From NCBI GenBank assembly GCA_038496675.1, contig CM076671.1, forward strand, positions 7,657,814-7,721,813: a stretch of DNA of 64,000 bases, read 5' to 3'. The notes under the pieces are model-generated. The model saw only the letters and a list, made by a program, of their open reading frames with translations, did not search any database and was not told the DNA's origin. Below, piece after piece: positions 24,739-37,900 of this stretch; the stretch's first letter is position 1, and each line of letters opens with the position of its first letter. A program made the translations under genes and the position numbers. This DNA is from Rachycentron canadum. Its lineage: Eukaryota > Chordata > Actinopteri > Carangiformes > Rachycentridae.

Positions 24739-26999
24739 GTGTGTAAGGTGCTGACATGTGGCTCCTGTTTTTCCCGCTGCCCCTCCGGTGCAGACGGGGG
24801 CTGCAGTAGGAGACAGGAGGTCAGGAACCAGCTGTGGGTGAGGCGATGGGAACAGCCGCGAGTCAGGCTGGCGTTTGGCGTCCACGGTGGCGCTTCTTGG
24901 TGATTGATTGGACCTGCTTAATGCATTGGGACCAATTGAGCGGTCACAGATGTGGGAGCCCCACCCCTCCAATGCTTGAAACAGATGAAAATGTTTACAC
25001 TAAGGGGCTGAAGCTGATTTTAATGCCCTCTCAGTATATGGTGCTCAACTGTAGAATGGAATTTATCCATTTAAATCTCAAGGAAACAACACAAGGACAT
25101 AATTTAAGATGAAAACATCACTGGGAATCATCAAAGAAATCAGAGAATGCTCATTTTTTTTGTCTAAAAATATAAATTTAAACAAAAGATAGCAGCGTCA
25201 TTTTGACTTTAACCCTCCTGGCAGTTGTAACTCTATTTTCCTGTCAGACTGGGCTGGATGTTATAATTTATCAAACGCCTCGGTAAGCTCATTGTCCCGC
25301 GCTGGCAGCTTGGGTGAAATTTTGGATCGGTGCAGAAGGTTACATAACACAACCCGTAGGAGGATTAAGGATGGGAATGACCAGTCCGGAGCCGGGGCCA
25401 AAACGTTGCCAGCGTCCCTCTGAACAGGATGCTCTATGTGGGCCACGGGGATTGCGTGCGTATCTGGGCTCTTAACCCAGCAGGAGTGCAGACGCTAATG
25501 CATAAATGCATGGCAGCTCTCATCCAAACATTTATGCATCCTTCCCAACCACTCTGTTTGTTCTAATGTTTAGCTCCCTGTAAGCCTCAATGACAATATT
25601 CAAAAGAAGGTTTATATTAATGCATCTTTTATACAGTCTAATGTGTGTGTTTATGTCACTATGACAAACTGCTGCAGGGAAAAAGGTGAGGCATTATGTG
25701 GTGTTTAAGCTGTTAACATCTTTCTATAGAGAGGCGCGATTAACCACACTTGATAATAAGATGGTGTGTAGTAAAGGAAATAGGAAACCAAAATGGAAGA
25801 GACAGCACTTTTTTTCTCTTTCATTATGTGCTTAACTGCAAACAATGTACAATGGATTACACCACCTGTATGGAGGAGCTGTGATAACAGTGATGAAAAC
25901 AAAACTGCCTGCCTGCCTCCCACAATGCAGTTCAAAGCGCGCAGGTCCAACATGTCAGCTCAGGTTGGCAAATGCCCTCTCGCCGTGACTGATCCTCCCT
26001 CAACCCTGACAGGTCGTGTCTTTGCATGCAGCGAGCAAACAGCCAGCACGTCGTCTGAGCGAGAGGAAGGAGCGTTTACACAGTGTCGAATATGTGGAGG
26101 GTTGATCTGCTGTGAACGCAACAAGGCCGGTGTCGCGACCGTGCTGCTCTCTGTTTAATCTCGAATGGAGGGATGTAGAGCTGCAAGCATGAAGGCGGGA
26201 AAGGATCTTTGAGGTGTGTGTGTGAACAGCATATGGTATAAATGAGCAGAAATGTGTGTATGCACTACAAGCAGGTGCTTAAACAACCGTTGTTGGCCTA
26301 GTCAGTGCATTTTTACTTTATATCCCAAGTGTAATTTTATATATAACATATATATATATTGAAGCATTGAGTTTTGTGGGTTGTTTTTTACATTTTGAAC
26401 TGGTGGTTATGCAATGGGTTATGGAAGTGTTCTGAGAATTTGCAATCCTGAGCTTTTAACACGACAACAACATTGCGCTTATTACCACGGTCTCCTGTCA
26501 TCTTGCCACATTAACTTCTGATGCGTAGAAACATGAGAGCAGAGGGGGAAAAAAAAGGTGGGAGCCGCCACTGCAGCTCAGCGGGATTCCCTCCACAGCT
26601 GAGGCCTCCGGTGCTCTCAGGTGATTCCAGGTCACTGGGAGCCGCTGGAGGTCCATGTCGACACAGCTCATGATTGGCTGCTGGCGTTTACCCAGCCAAA
26701 CTTTATAATGGGGCTGACAGAGGAAGAAAAACAGCAGCGGAGGTGGAGGAATGTATACACGGTCAACTGTCAGCTTGTGCTTTCATCACATGCTCGGATG
26801 TACAGGACAAAAGCATGGAGTAAAGCCTGAAATAATTCTCGTTTGGTCACAGCAAAGTGTAAAATGACAAATAACATTTTCCAGTAACGTTTCTTCCTCT
26901 TTGAATGGATGATTCAGATTTATTACAATCTGGATCTTATTATTCAAGTGTTCTGACCCTCTGACAGGCTGTAAACAAACCCTATCTTAACTGAGGGGA

Positions 27000-27289
27000 A
27001 GTCACCAACTGGTTTGTGAACTGCTGTGGTCTATTTTCCTCTAAATGGGGCCGCCATTTTAAAAATGTTTAAAAACCATGTTGTATTGAAGAAGACTTGA
27101 AACTAGAGACTGAGACCATAAACTCATTAGGAAAATGTTTACTGAGCCAATAAATCAAGTGAGAAGTAGAGACATTTTCCCTTAGACTTCAATACAGTCT
27201 GACTTTTTTTTCAACCAGTGGTCACCCCCCTGATGGCCTGCACTTCAGCAGACCCAGAGTTTACGTCCACTTTTGTATACAGTTTATGG
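27000..27289 (+). repeat. dispersed repeat family, copy 1 (central part deleted)
   Basis: The copy starts with a gtcacc...ctggtttgtgaac end, jumps to ctattttcctctaaatgg, and continues through gaagaagacttgaaactaga and aatcaagtgagaagtaga. It ends at ttgtatacagtttatgg. The middle and right parts align by eye with 34766-34990, and the two ends with 56143-56332 in reverse complement. I do not know the family's name or coding origin; no open frame is shared. Confidence 0.8.
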
Positions 27290-29819
27290 ATTACTCAAAC
27301 TTTGACCTATCTTACTTGCCGTAGTTATTACACCTTTGATTCTACCTCCCAATATGGTTTAGATAGTCTGGCTGAACTGACAGCTCATGTTTCTTTCCCT
27401 GTAAAACATTGTTTGTATTTTCATAGCCATTCCTAACAATGGCCATAACTACAAAAATAAGACCCAAAGCAGTAATAATTCTCCTTTAAAATGAGCATTC
27501 CTGCGATGGTGACATGTATGAAAACATCATAATTAGTGCTCGGGACCCACCACATGTTTTATCTAAACAACATTACACCGTGACTCTTTGCATGTCCAGC
27601 CTTCTGCAAGAGATGGCTTGAGATAAACTTCCTGACATAACAAGCGTTTGGGTTGGACGACCACTCAGTCAGACTATTTTGATAGGCTGGTTTACACAGC
27701 TGGGGAGGTGGGTTACAAAGTGAGTGATTGGAAAAATGTCTCACATCGATTGGGGTTGAAATGCAAATGAGACGAATATATCAGTGCGTAAGCACGTTCG
27801 ATTACAGATAGCGTTCATGTGCCGTTCAAATATCATTCAATTACACGCCACCATCAGTTGGACGCAAATGTCGCCAGGGAGCATTTTGAAGGATGATACT
27901 GTTTTGACTTCTGCTCGTGCCAATTACTATAATTATGTTTAACACAGAACGTCAAATTGCTCTATATTTGGAGATGATTTTCTCGGGGTGCAGTTGGCTC
28001 ATGCTCCATTGCTCCTGAAACATGCCTGTGCATAAGTGGGCTGAAACTTAACCCCTTACAGGGCTGACGCTCAGCCATAACACAGACTGGAAAAATGCCA
28101 GGCCGGTCCTGTTTAACAAAACAATATCTGCAGTGAGAAGTTCCAGAGACCTTTTCTTTTTTCTCTCCTTCGTTTTTTTTCTCAAGGTAACGTAATGGTG
28201 TAAGTGTACAGCATGTTGTAATTGGTAGACATTGTGTAACAAGAACACAAATGTATTAGTCAGCCTCAGGTGTGGAGCAAGCTGTCACATACTTTCACAC
28301 ATACATGGCTTTGTGCATTTTTTATGTAAGTTCTCACAACACCACTTTAATGAAAGCATGCACCCACCCACACACCTAAATTTATGAAGGCACAAACTTC
28401 TCACACAAACCCAAATACATTAATGGCAACCACACACACACCCAGACACACCCCCTTGTCTCACAGCCTCGACACTTTGCTCGACTTCCTCCCAGATTTG
28501 TCACAACCACACCACGCGTTTCACAATCGGTGTGCCAGGCTCGCCTGTGCCGGATTCAGTGTGTTCCCATTAGAGGGCAGGCGGTGGCGAGAATGTCTCC
28601 CAACAGTAGTGGCAGTTAGTTTACAGCAAACTCTTCTCAGCCCAGACGGCGGATTCATCCATCAACCGTACAGCCCCAGCTGTGCTTTAATCACCAGGGG
28701 CTTTTCCCGACAGGTAAGCCGCTCAGAAACAATGATGTCTTGTCAACGCAGACGAGGAGATGTTAGTCATGAGTTATTTGGGGGGGGTTGGCAAGGGCTT
28801 TTGGTGTCTGCTCCAGTGAAGAAATGTGAAAAATGTGCAGTTGAGTGTGATTACTTGTGGCTGTCTGCTCTACACACATCTTTAATAACTCCCATAGTCC
28901 CATATTAGGTGGCTCTGAGTGTATGTCTGTGTTGTATTCTGTGAACAAACATGTCCTGATTTTATTTTGAAGAGGATTATCTTTTAGGTAGGAAACAACA
29001 TTAGAAAAATGTCTCTCTTGAAACAGCTTTGAGGCTTTTATTTTGTTGAACAATGTGGTTAGGGATTGAGTTTTATTTTGTAATTTTGTCCTTTTTTTTG
29101 GATGCAGAACACCTGAGTTCATGAAAGATTTCCTTTGGGACACAGTTAATCCTGTCTTATCTTAAATATTTGCAAATTAATGTATTCATTAGCTTAATTA
29201 ATGGCCTCATTAGCATGCCTAGCTGTATATGTGAGAGTGATAATTGGAGGGCATCTGGCAGCTCATGTGCCTCTTGTGTCAACACACTGCATGGACACTG
29301 TATTAACATCTTTTTGAATGCAGTATTTAACAATTGCATTAATGACTTTTAGTGTCAAACCAGGAGAAGATGAAGGTTCAAACACATGTTGCACTGCCAA
29401 AGGAGGTGTCCCCCCGCCCCCACACACCTCCAAACATTTGCTGTTTATCCTGCTGCTTGGAAGATGGCAAACAATGTATATGTCCCATCAGGCTGTGCTG
29501 TCCCAGAGCAGTGTTTCTCTCCTGTTGCAGTTGTTGTGATACCTCCGCAGAGGCAATAAAACAGGGTTCGTTATTATCCGTGCTAGTGTGCCAAGATTTA
29601 TCCCATTAAAGTCTGGAATGCCCTCACGTGGGAAACGGATTGGAGGCGCACAGTCAATTTCTTTGTTTAGCCCAGTTCATGTGTGTGTATTTGTGTGTGA
29701 GGAGAGAAATGAGTGTGTTATGAGTGTGTGTCTGGCGCGAGGATGCCCTGCTTTTTGTTTCCTCTGAGCTATTTTTGTCTGGACAGAACTGCAAGCTCTC
29801 TGTTTTGTGTGCTTAGCAG

Positions 29820-29884
29820 AACAACGTCCTCACAGTGTGTGTGTTTGAGTGTGTGTGTGTACGTGTGTGTGCATGTGTGTGGGT
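29820..29884. repeat. TG-rich microsatellite tract
   Basis: Interrupted gtgtgtgt runs (gtgtgtgtgtttgagtgtg then tgtgtacgtgtgtgtgcatg). A looser TG-rich stretch precedes it from about 29680. Confidence 0.85.
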
Positions 29885-30262
29885 AGGGGGTTAGTTATCT
29901 TATCTGCTGATCAGGCCTCTGTGGTTTCTGCTGTCAGGCAGAAGAAAGATGAAAGAGAAGTGTTGGGTTCTCATATAGTGAGTTGATATTGACTTTAATT
30001 AAATATCAGATACTGTCACTGATTCGTTATCTCGAAAGTATGTGTTTTGATGGAGTGTCTGAGTGGCTCTTGACTCATTTGAAAGTTGCTTTGGAGGCAT
30101 ATTCTCCTGAACAAGAGCAAAATTCCTGAAAAAAAAAACAATTACTTGTTGATCTTGTGCATAATTGAAAACTAATGCAGTCAGACTATCACTCATATTG
30201 ATTCACTCTTATTTTCTCTCTCTCTACTTTCCTCCCCTTCCTCCCCTCTCCCTTTTGTTTAG

Positions 30263-30326
30263 GGAAAAGCTGGCTGTGGCTCGCCTGCAGAGGGAAGTCG
30301 CACGGAGCAAGAGCGAGGGAACAATG
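30263..30326 (+). CDS. nckap5: Nck-associated protein 5, internal coding exon (window exon 2)
   Basis: This 64-nt exon is bounded by an acceptor (cttttgtttag, AG at 30261-30262) and a donor (gtaaag at 30327). Its first G completes the Arg codon begun in the exon ending at 6954. The 21 codons that follow read EKLAVARLQREVARSKSEGT and then Met, covering residues 26-46 of the part seen here. The heptad-like Leu/Val spacing continues the coiled coil, and the stretch is highly characteristic of NCKAP5. The exon ends in phase 0 on an ATG with A at -3, which could be a start codon for transcripts that begin inside the preceding intron. Confidence 0.95.
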
Positions 30327-30381
30327 GTAAAGTATAGTGGAGCCGCTCGCCCCTGTAATCTGCACAAAGCCAAAACAGTAT

Positions 30382-30437
30382 GCACACTTCACACACACGC
30401 ACACACACTTCACGCACACACACACACACACACACAC
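30382..30437. repeat. interrupted (CA)n microsatellite
   Basis: Runs of acacac broken by cgc and ttcacgc lie about 55 bp downstream of a splice donor. Nearby apparent proteins with His-Thr runs are artefacts. Confidence 0.95.
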
Positions 30438-31879
30438 GTGCTCTGCCAAGCTGTCACATCATACAAACTCAATCATCTTCAGTGTTTCAACACCTCAGTT
30501 GATCTTAGGGGAGACGCCTCCGGAGAAATGTATGATGGGTGGAGGTATTTCACAGCCATGTGCTGCAAAGACAACATAAACGTTTCAAGTGTTTCGTGCC
30601 AGTTTTCTGTTTCGCCATTGGTTTTCCTATGCATAGTCAGGTTGCGTAACATTACAAGGTTGCACTTGCGTGGCAGCTTTCGCATTGCATTACACTCAGC
30701 TTTACTGCAACTAGTTGGCATTGTGCTTCGACTTGTGAAAGGAGGGAAAAGAAGTCAAGAGGTGGAGATCTGCATAGATACATCCACATTGGTGCATATC
30801 TGTCTTTGTGTTTGCAAACGTGTGAGCGTGGTGTGTTTGTCTAAGGGAGGTCAGAAAGTGAAAAGTTGAACCATGTGATAAAGCCCGGCTCAGCTGATTG
30901 TAGCCTCCAAGCAGAGGCTCCAACCACAGGCCCAGCTGTTTGGCTGCACCCCAGCGATGCCTCTGCTTCTCTTCATGGCAGCAGGCCTAAAGCAACGGCA
31001 CACAAGGGCTGATAGACTCAGAGATCTCCACATTGTTGTGTGTGTGTGTGTCTATTGATCCCTGAAGGAGGAATGCTTGTTTTTTCTTCCTTCTTCTCCC
31101 CACAGTCAAGGAGGTCACAACACAGGGTCAAAAAGAGAACTACACCCCTGGAGCTGGGCAGGGAATCAGTGTATTGCTCAAGGGCACCTCAACACTGCAG
31201 ATTATTCCTGTCATTGAGGCTTGAATTTTGAACAGAGAGGCAGAAAAGAGAACCTACAATGTAAACGGCTCCTCTTGTGTCTAGTTTTGCACCAGTCCAT
31301 GAATGTAGACATTCAAACTGTTGGCTAATTCAGTGTTAAAGCGGCCATCACTTCCATAATTTGAATGCAATCATAAGGAGGGTGCCATGCCTGCTCTAAC
31401 ACACTTCCCCACCTCCCTGACCTCTGTTTGACTCTTCCATTCTATCACCCCAGTCATGCATGTGTATGTGAAACAAACGGGCTACATATTGATTTCCACC
31501 GTGGACAGATATAGTCTACTTTAGATGAATGGAATGCGTGTACCTACCATTGAACTCAAGGTATTCTCTCATAGGCTAAATTACAGCCTCCACTTCCTGC
31601 TAATAAACTAAGAAGTGTAGACATGAAGTCACATGGGTTGAGTTTTCCCCAACTGGCATCAGCGTCACGTCGGCTCGCTGTGAAAAATCGGAATTCGGAT
31701 GATTGACCGCAAGTCACGCTGCTCTTTCCTGGGCTTTATCGCTTCATCTGTCTTCTGGGGTGGTCACGAAGAGGTCACAAAGTCTGTGGCTAGACTTGAC
31801 TAATGTATCATTAGGGGAAAAGGGGTAGTAGCCGCCAAGAGGAATACCTCTGTTTTCACCTCTAGCTTGTAACTTTTGT

Positions 31880-31893
31880 GTTACCATGGCAAC
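31880..31893. promoter_or_regulatory. consensus palindromic X-box (RFX site)
   Basis: The string gttaccatggcaac matches the RFX X-box pattern (GTNRCC, two-base spacer, RGYAAC) at both half-sites. It lies 1.55 kb downstream of the exon ending at 30326. A site this complete is uncommon by chance, and RFX proteins regulate ciliary and centrosomal genes. Whether it controls nckap5 is inference. Confidence 0.5.
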
Positions 31894-34535
31894 CAAATGA
31901 TCTCTTTTTACCCCCTAGATCACTGCCCTGATCAATTCATGGACAGATGGTGATTTAATCGGAGCTTAGCTTCTGAATTCTGTGTGAAAGTGTCCGAACA
32001 GGTGTAGCAGACAGATCCTGCTCCACTCCTCTCAGCTGGTGGCGCTTCTCTCCTCTATAATGTAATTCAGTTTATGTGTTCTCACCTCTGTGTCAGCACC
32101 TCCTCCTGTAACACTAACCTTGCATCCTCTGACCTCAGGAGAAGTATATCACTCGCCACACCGAAGGCCCCCCAGCTCTCAGACTCACGCGAGTGGATGA
32201 CATGCTAATTATTACTTTTGGAGGGACATGCAAACTGGTGTCTGCGCATGCACAAGGTTGAGAGAGAGGGATGACTTATCTGTGCCAGACAGGAGGAGGG
32301 TGAGGGTGAGGAGGGGGAAGAAAGGGAGGAGGGGGATATCACTAAGCTCCATTTGAAATTGGGATTATCCCCGTTGGAGTCCCTTTTGCACTCTCTCTCT
32401 GGCATTCCTGGGAGGCTCCAGAGCTCAGGCTGGGCTCCTCAATAGAAACGAAAGAGACTGCTGCATCAAGGAGATAATTGTCAAAAGTGCTGGCGGTGTG
32501 AAGTGGGAAACTGCTCACCAGCTACAAGCCTGTGCCCTGCAAGACCCCCACACCCAGACTCCCACTTCCATCCCATGCCCACTTGCTTCCAAACCCCCCA
32601 TCTTTGCCTGCCAGGGGACAAATCTAGAGAGATGGATTAAAACAGCCGCATACTTTTGAAGCAGCTCTACCCCTCCTCTGTATCTGATGCCTCTCTTTTA
32701 CAGCCTCTGTTCTCTGCCTTAGTCTTCCCTCTCTACATCCATTAGCGTCTTCTTAGTAACGCGATCAGAGAAACAGGGAGCAGCAGGGCCGTCCACTGCG
32801 TTCCCGTAGCTGTACAGGGGAATGTCTTCGTGTACCATTACCAGTGCCGTGTGTAGGAAAAGAATGTAAAAGGCATCTTTATGATTGTGCCACAATTGTA
32901 AGCCTCAGGTCTGGCTTGTGCAGTTATACAGCTGTAAATGAGACAGCATTAACAACACTGTTTACTGAGGAGTGTGTGATTTAATTGGGGCTCCTGTTGT
33001 GTAACATGGTGGCTACTGGCAGTGCAAAAGTACAACACTCTTTTGTTATGGATCATTTGGGAGAATCTCATGAAACGTTTTAAATAATTTGCAGGGCAAT
33101 CAGTGGTTAGGTTCAGTGGTTAGCTACGAGCATCTGCAAGGTAATTTAACCACAAATATGGCCACACAAGATGAGTGATGCAGTCTAACAACCAGCAGAT
33201 CTGCCCACTGTTTTTATCTTAAACTTTATATTCAGACTTGGACATGGTGCTTTTGGCGTGCAATCTTTAAAACTCCTACAAGACAAACAATGGATTTCCC
33301 ATCGGGTGTTTGATAGAGCACAGGTCACGGTTTATTCTGCAAGTTTCTTTCCAACAAGCCTGTCTTGTCTGGAGTCAAACCGCTCATTCACAGCCTCATC
33401 GCTGCTGTAGGTTTTCTCTGGAATCCCTCACACCCCAGCCCAGAGGCGTGGTTCAGGGCCGGGCCGCTCTCCGTCTCTTTTGATGCCACTCTGAAGTGCA
33501 AGCTAAGTCCGTCAGGGGCAGGATGCTGGGTTTCCTGTCAGGCAAAAAACAGAGAAAACAGAAGTCTATATGCAGCCTTGTAAAAAGGCAGCACGGCCTG
33601 CTCTGTTGAGTGGGCCGGGCTCGCCATTAAAAAGCCATTTTAAACTGTTAGGTAAGATTATGACCACTGGAAACGGCTGTCAAAACAACGTGTGAAAATA
33701 AACGATCTGGCTTTGAGAGAAACTGGCTTTATTTTTCTTTGGGTTTTGTGGAGGCTCTGTGATATCTGAGCTTAAACAGATACAAGCCTCACACATACGG
33801 TAGATTCACACGCAGTTACTTCCCTGGATGTCTGAGCTGATTACAGTCTCTGACTTATCCATAGCTGAGCGAAGCGTACATGAGAACGACAAAGACAATT
33901 GCTTTCACTTGAACTTGGCTTAACTGTGTTGCTTACTCATTTAAAAATCAGATACTCTCCAGAGCATTTCATTTAGAAAATGAAGTTAAGATAAGAAGGG
34001 AGCCGCTGCATCTGTGAATATAAAGTGGATGGCGCTGAATGGTAAAATAAGCCCAGGAGCCATAATAGGAATCAGCTATTTCTGTCCACAGTCTGCAAGA
34101 TTGCATTAAGTAAAATTAAATTAGAAACTGACTGAACACCCGTCCTGACAAGTCCTTTTCTACAACAGAAGAAACATGATGGTCAGTGGGTTGAGGTGCT
34201 CTCTCTGAACTTTGTTGCTCATCCAGTGTCAGATGTTTGACTGGGGAAACCCAGTATAACCCAATCCACACTTTTGAAACGTACTTTGCGCATAATGAAT
34301 AATTAACATAAAGAAACAAGATTAGATCTCAGTTTGGTTCATTTTACTGTCTTGACTGTTTTAGTATAATTGCTCTATTACTTGAGCTCTTGGACAGGCT
34401 GCCAGTTTCTACATCTTTTACTTGACTGGGACAGTTTTTACAAGAAATGCTCTGGGTTAGTGGATGACATTTAAGTCTCGGGACTACCGAAGATCTTCCT
34501 GTGCAACCTGAGTGAGCTCCACTGAAATATCAAAC

Positions 34536-34990
34536 CACCGTGACGTCACCCATCGATTTGTGAGCTACTGTTTTTAAGTTTGTGATTTTGCCGTTGGGCA
34601 TCTTGACTTTTTTGAAACCAGAAGAAACCATATTAAGAGGAGAAGGTGGAGGTCGGGAGGAGTGAGGGGTGGGTCTGACCTGCTCTGTACTTTATCCTCA
34701 TCCTCAGGTCGCCATGTGTGGTACAGTCTGTCACTCACACGGTAGTCATGCCCTGATTTAGAGGCCTATTTTCCTCTCAATGGGACCATAATTTAAAAAA
34801 TGAACATCATGTTGTTTTGAAGAAGACTTGAAACTGGAGAGTGTAATAAATTAAGTGAGAAGTAGGGACATTTTCTTCTAGACTTACATACAATCTGACT
34901 TTTTACAACCAGTGGAGTCGCCCCCTTAGATAGAATACAGATTTTAGGCTCTTCGGCATCCTAAATTCATTTTGATATAAAGTTTATGGT
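34536..34990 (+). repeat. dispersed repeat family, copy 2 (longest)
   Basis: This copy has both modules. The left module runs from ccgtgacgtcacccatcgat through aaaccagaagaaaccatatt to gggtctgacctgctctgtac. The right module runs from cctattttcctctcaatggg through gaagaagacttgaaactgga and ends at tataaagtttatgg. It aligns with 27000-27289 over the right module and, in reverse complement, with 56143-56332 over the left module. A block near 34710-34760 appears unrelated and may be an insertion. Confidence 0.8.
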
Positions 34991-37900
34991 TCCACTGTAT
35001 GTGTGTGGACTTCCACTTTGACAATGATCTATTAATGTTTAAACTACAAGACAGAACACACCTTATAGATGGACATCTTTTGTAGTGTGCTCTTGGCAGA
35101 TAAAGAGGGATTGCGAGGGGCTCCCGGCTTTGAAAAGCTCCGTCCTCATGGAGCTCCATCGCTGAGGGACCTTCATAGAGTGTTTCTGACAGCTGTTTGG
35201 AAGACGTGTGACAGCGTGGAGGTTTGGGGACTAGTCGGGGACTCAGGTGCTGTCTCTGCAGATTGGCCTTATCAGCCACGGACAGGGGCGAGGGCCGAGA
35301 TGGGGGTCCCCCCTAGCGCTCAGCACATTCACTGGGTGACGAGCGCTGACAGCCAGGCTCAAATCGCATCTCCACACCGTCCCTTTCACCCACTCTCCAG
35401 AGTGTATTTGTGTGTGTGTGACTGACTGAATGACTTGGGAGTGCGTGGGTGGGGTGGTGGGGGTCCTCCCTTGGCAATGATAAATGGGCCGCTCATATGA
35501 TTTAGCATATTCCTGGGGTGTGTGTATTATTTGCTATAGTGCCGGCGGCTATGTAAGAGAGAAGTGGTACACTCTAATGTAGTGGCTCTCCATGATAATT
35601 GAATTGATGGAGCCCTGGGGGACATAGGACACAGATTTTTAGTGAATAAAAACACTGTTTAGACTCAACCTTATTTCTATAACAAGTCATCTCAGAAAAC
35701 ATCCTTACTCCTTTGAATTTCTCCTCATATAGAAACACACACTTCCCTTTCTTAATTATATTCCCAGATCTTTGTCAGGCACCATAATTAAATGGCTGAA
35801 TACTGAGTGATATTTAATTTAAAAGCACTTTTTTTTTATCTTTTCAAAATAAAATCCATTATATTGCATGCTTTTGCTCTAATGGCATATATAATGATTT
35901 GTTTTCAAATACATTAAACAGTATGTACCAGCCAAGCAGTCAAATCGCCCTCATGTTACACTTTCATTTGACTCTAGTCTTGCTGATGAGCACACACGCA
36001 CACACACAAACAGCCTAGTGGCATGTTTTATTTATGAATGAAGAACCTGCATGGTGTATTGTGTCCCTGATGTTTGCTTTAGCAGCGAGCCAGAGATCCG
36101 CTCCCGGCCCTTTGATTAGGCAAAGAGCTCCAACTGGAGGGGGGGGGGTTCTGTGTAATGAAGAGATTATTGAGCCCCCCCCAGCCCCAACTGTATCCCA
36201 AACCCTGCATTAATGCACAGACATATACAGTCGCAGATGGACATCGTACAGAATCAGAGACACAGTCATTGTGGCTATGCGCTCACATGCACTTAACCTG
36301 ATAACGTTGCAGTGCAGCTTTTCTTTTATGGGACGCAGGAACAACAAGGAGAGGCAGAGGTCTCTAATTAATTTAGAGTCCTCTGTGGATCTTGGAGGGC
36401 ATCAGGGGGGTTCTGGTCTTCTATTAATTCTCCTGGTCTTGTCGTAATTCAGCACGGATGAATACCATTACCATCTGATGCTGTCCAATTACAGAGGCAA
36501 GCTTCGTTCAGGGCGCCACTGCATCTAATACAGTTTTAGACACAGAAGAAAGATGGAGGGGGCACAAACACACAACACACAGAAACTAGGCGTTCTCTTT
36601 ATTTTCTCTTTCAATAATTTCAGCACATTTAATGTATTAAAATCAATAGAATGCCACACTCCATCTCAAGCTCTACATGTTGATGGTGATAAATTCTGTC
36701 ATATCTAGATGGATACAGATTTTATCTACCAGGAAATGAAACCAGCCTCGTGTGTGAGGTCAAATTTAATCCTGAAACCCAATCTGGGGTTGTTTCAGAT
36801 ATATGGCTCAGTAGACCGATATAAAATCCTGTCCGGGCCATTTTATAGATTACTTGGCCCATTCCATTTGATATTGCTTTTTTTCCCCAAGCCTTGTTAT
36901 TGTTTAGTAGTGCTGGCTTTGTTGAAGCTGTGACTCCAGCTGCAGTTTTATTCCAGGAAAATGTTGCCCTCTGCAGGTGGAAGGCTTTAGTACACCTCAT
37001 TCAGCCGGGGCCACGACATGACTGGCAGTCAAGTGAGAGGATTATCTCTTCAGTTGTTGGATTAACTAAAGTAAATGTTCTCACAGAAAGTTGCCAAGCA
37101 TGTTTTCATCACATGCCATCTCATTGTTGACTTTGAGGTGCCCTACCAGTACATCGCTAAAGGCGTGTTCCCTTTGTAGCTAAAGCTTATGCTTCCAATT
37201 AGCATACTCTTTACCATGGGTAAAAAAAAGCCATGAAGTTGCTGTAGACAATAAACATTTCAACCAAGAAAAACCGTAATGTATTGCTTGGGATTTCTGG
37301 CCACATAAAGATATGGTAATGTTTGATTTAATGGCCTCGGGCCTTGTTAAATTGCTGAAATTATATATTGAACAAAAGCAATAGAGGCCTTTTTACTGCA
37401 GCACAGACTATAAATCCTGTGTTTTGGGCAAGACTCTGTCAGCAGACACATAGTGGTCGGTGGTTTATGCCTGGGGCGTCAGTTAGGCCATGCAGGCAAC
37501 AAAAATCAGGACTAAAGCTACTGTGCTTTTGTAAGAATCCAGGCCAACTTGCTTTAACAATACTTATTGATACATGTGGTGCCGCAAAGAAAAGCCCTTT
37601 GTGCTTGTTTGCGTCTAGGTGAAAGTCAGCTAAACTACTAGACTCTGGAGGTTACACTTGCAATTAGCGTCTTTTTAGACCCTTCATGCCATGTTTGTAT
37701 TATTAAAAACCTCTATCCCTGTTGCTTAGGGTAATGCACTCCTGTGTGCCATGTAAGTAAATATTGTGCATGCAACAAGATGAAAACCTTTTGCGTGTTG
37801 CCGTTTTTTGCACATCTTGACCCGTTTTCCTTAAAGAAAGACAGTGAAAAAGAGCCAGAAATCCGTTGGTTTCTGTCCAGATGTATAGGTCCAGGTCTTG

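Larger units (their letters stand above)
6955..30262 (+). other. nckap5 intron, 23.3 kb, phase 2
   Basis: This is the longest intron in the window; it splits an Arg codon (AG|G). No coding exon of nckap5 is expected here, because the flanking exons join directly in the family protein. Items listed separately are a Tc1-type MITE, a second MITE-like element, a Tc1 relic, microsatellites, a dispersed-repeat copy and a candidate alternative first exon. Minor runs include C12 at 13294-13305 and a long C run at 16460-16473. The rest (for example 6955-12640, 18350-19650, 19710-21540, 24740-27000 and 27300-29600) is unique-looking AT-rich intronic sequence in which I see no gene. Confidence 0.8.

Noticed and set aside
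28384..28908. A 174-codon plus-strand open frame
   Set aside because: It begins in CA-rich sequence, has no recognisable domain, and lies within an intron with no splice or promoter support.
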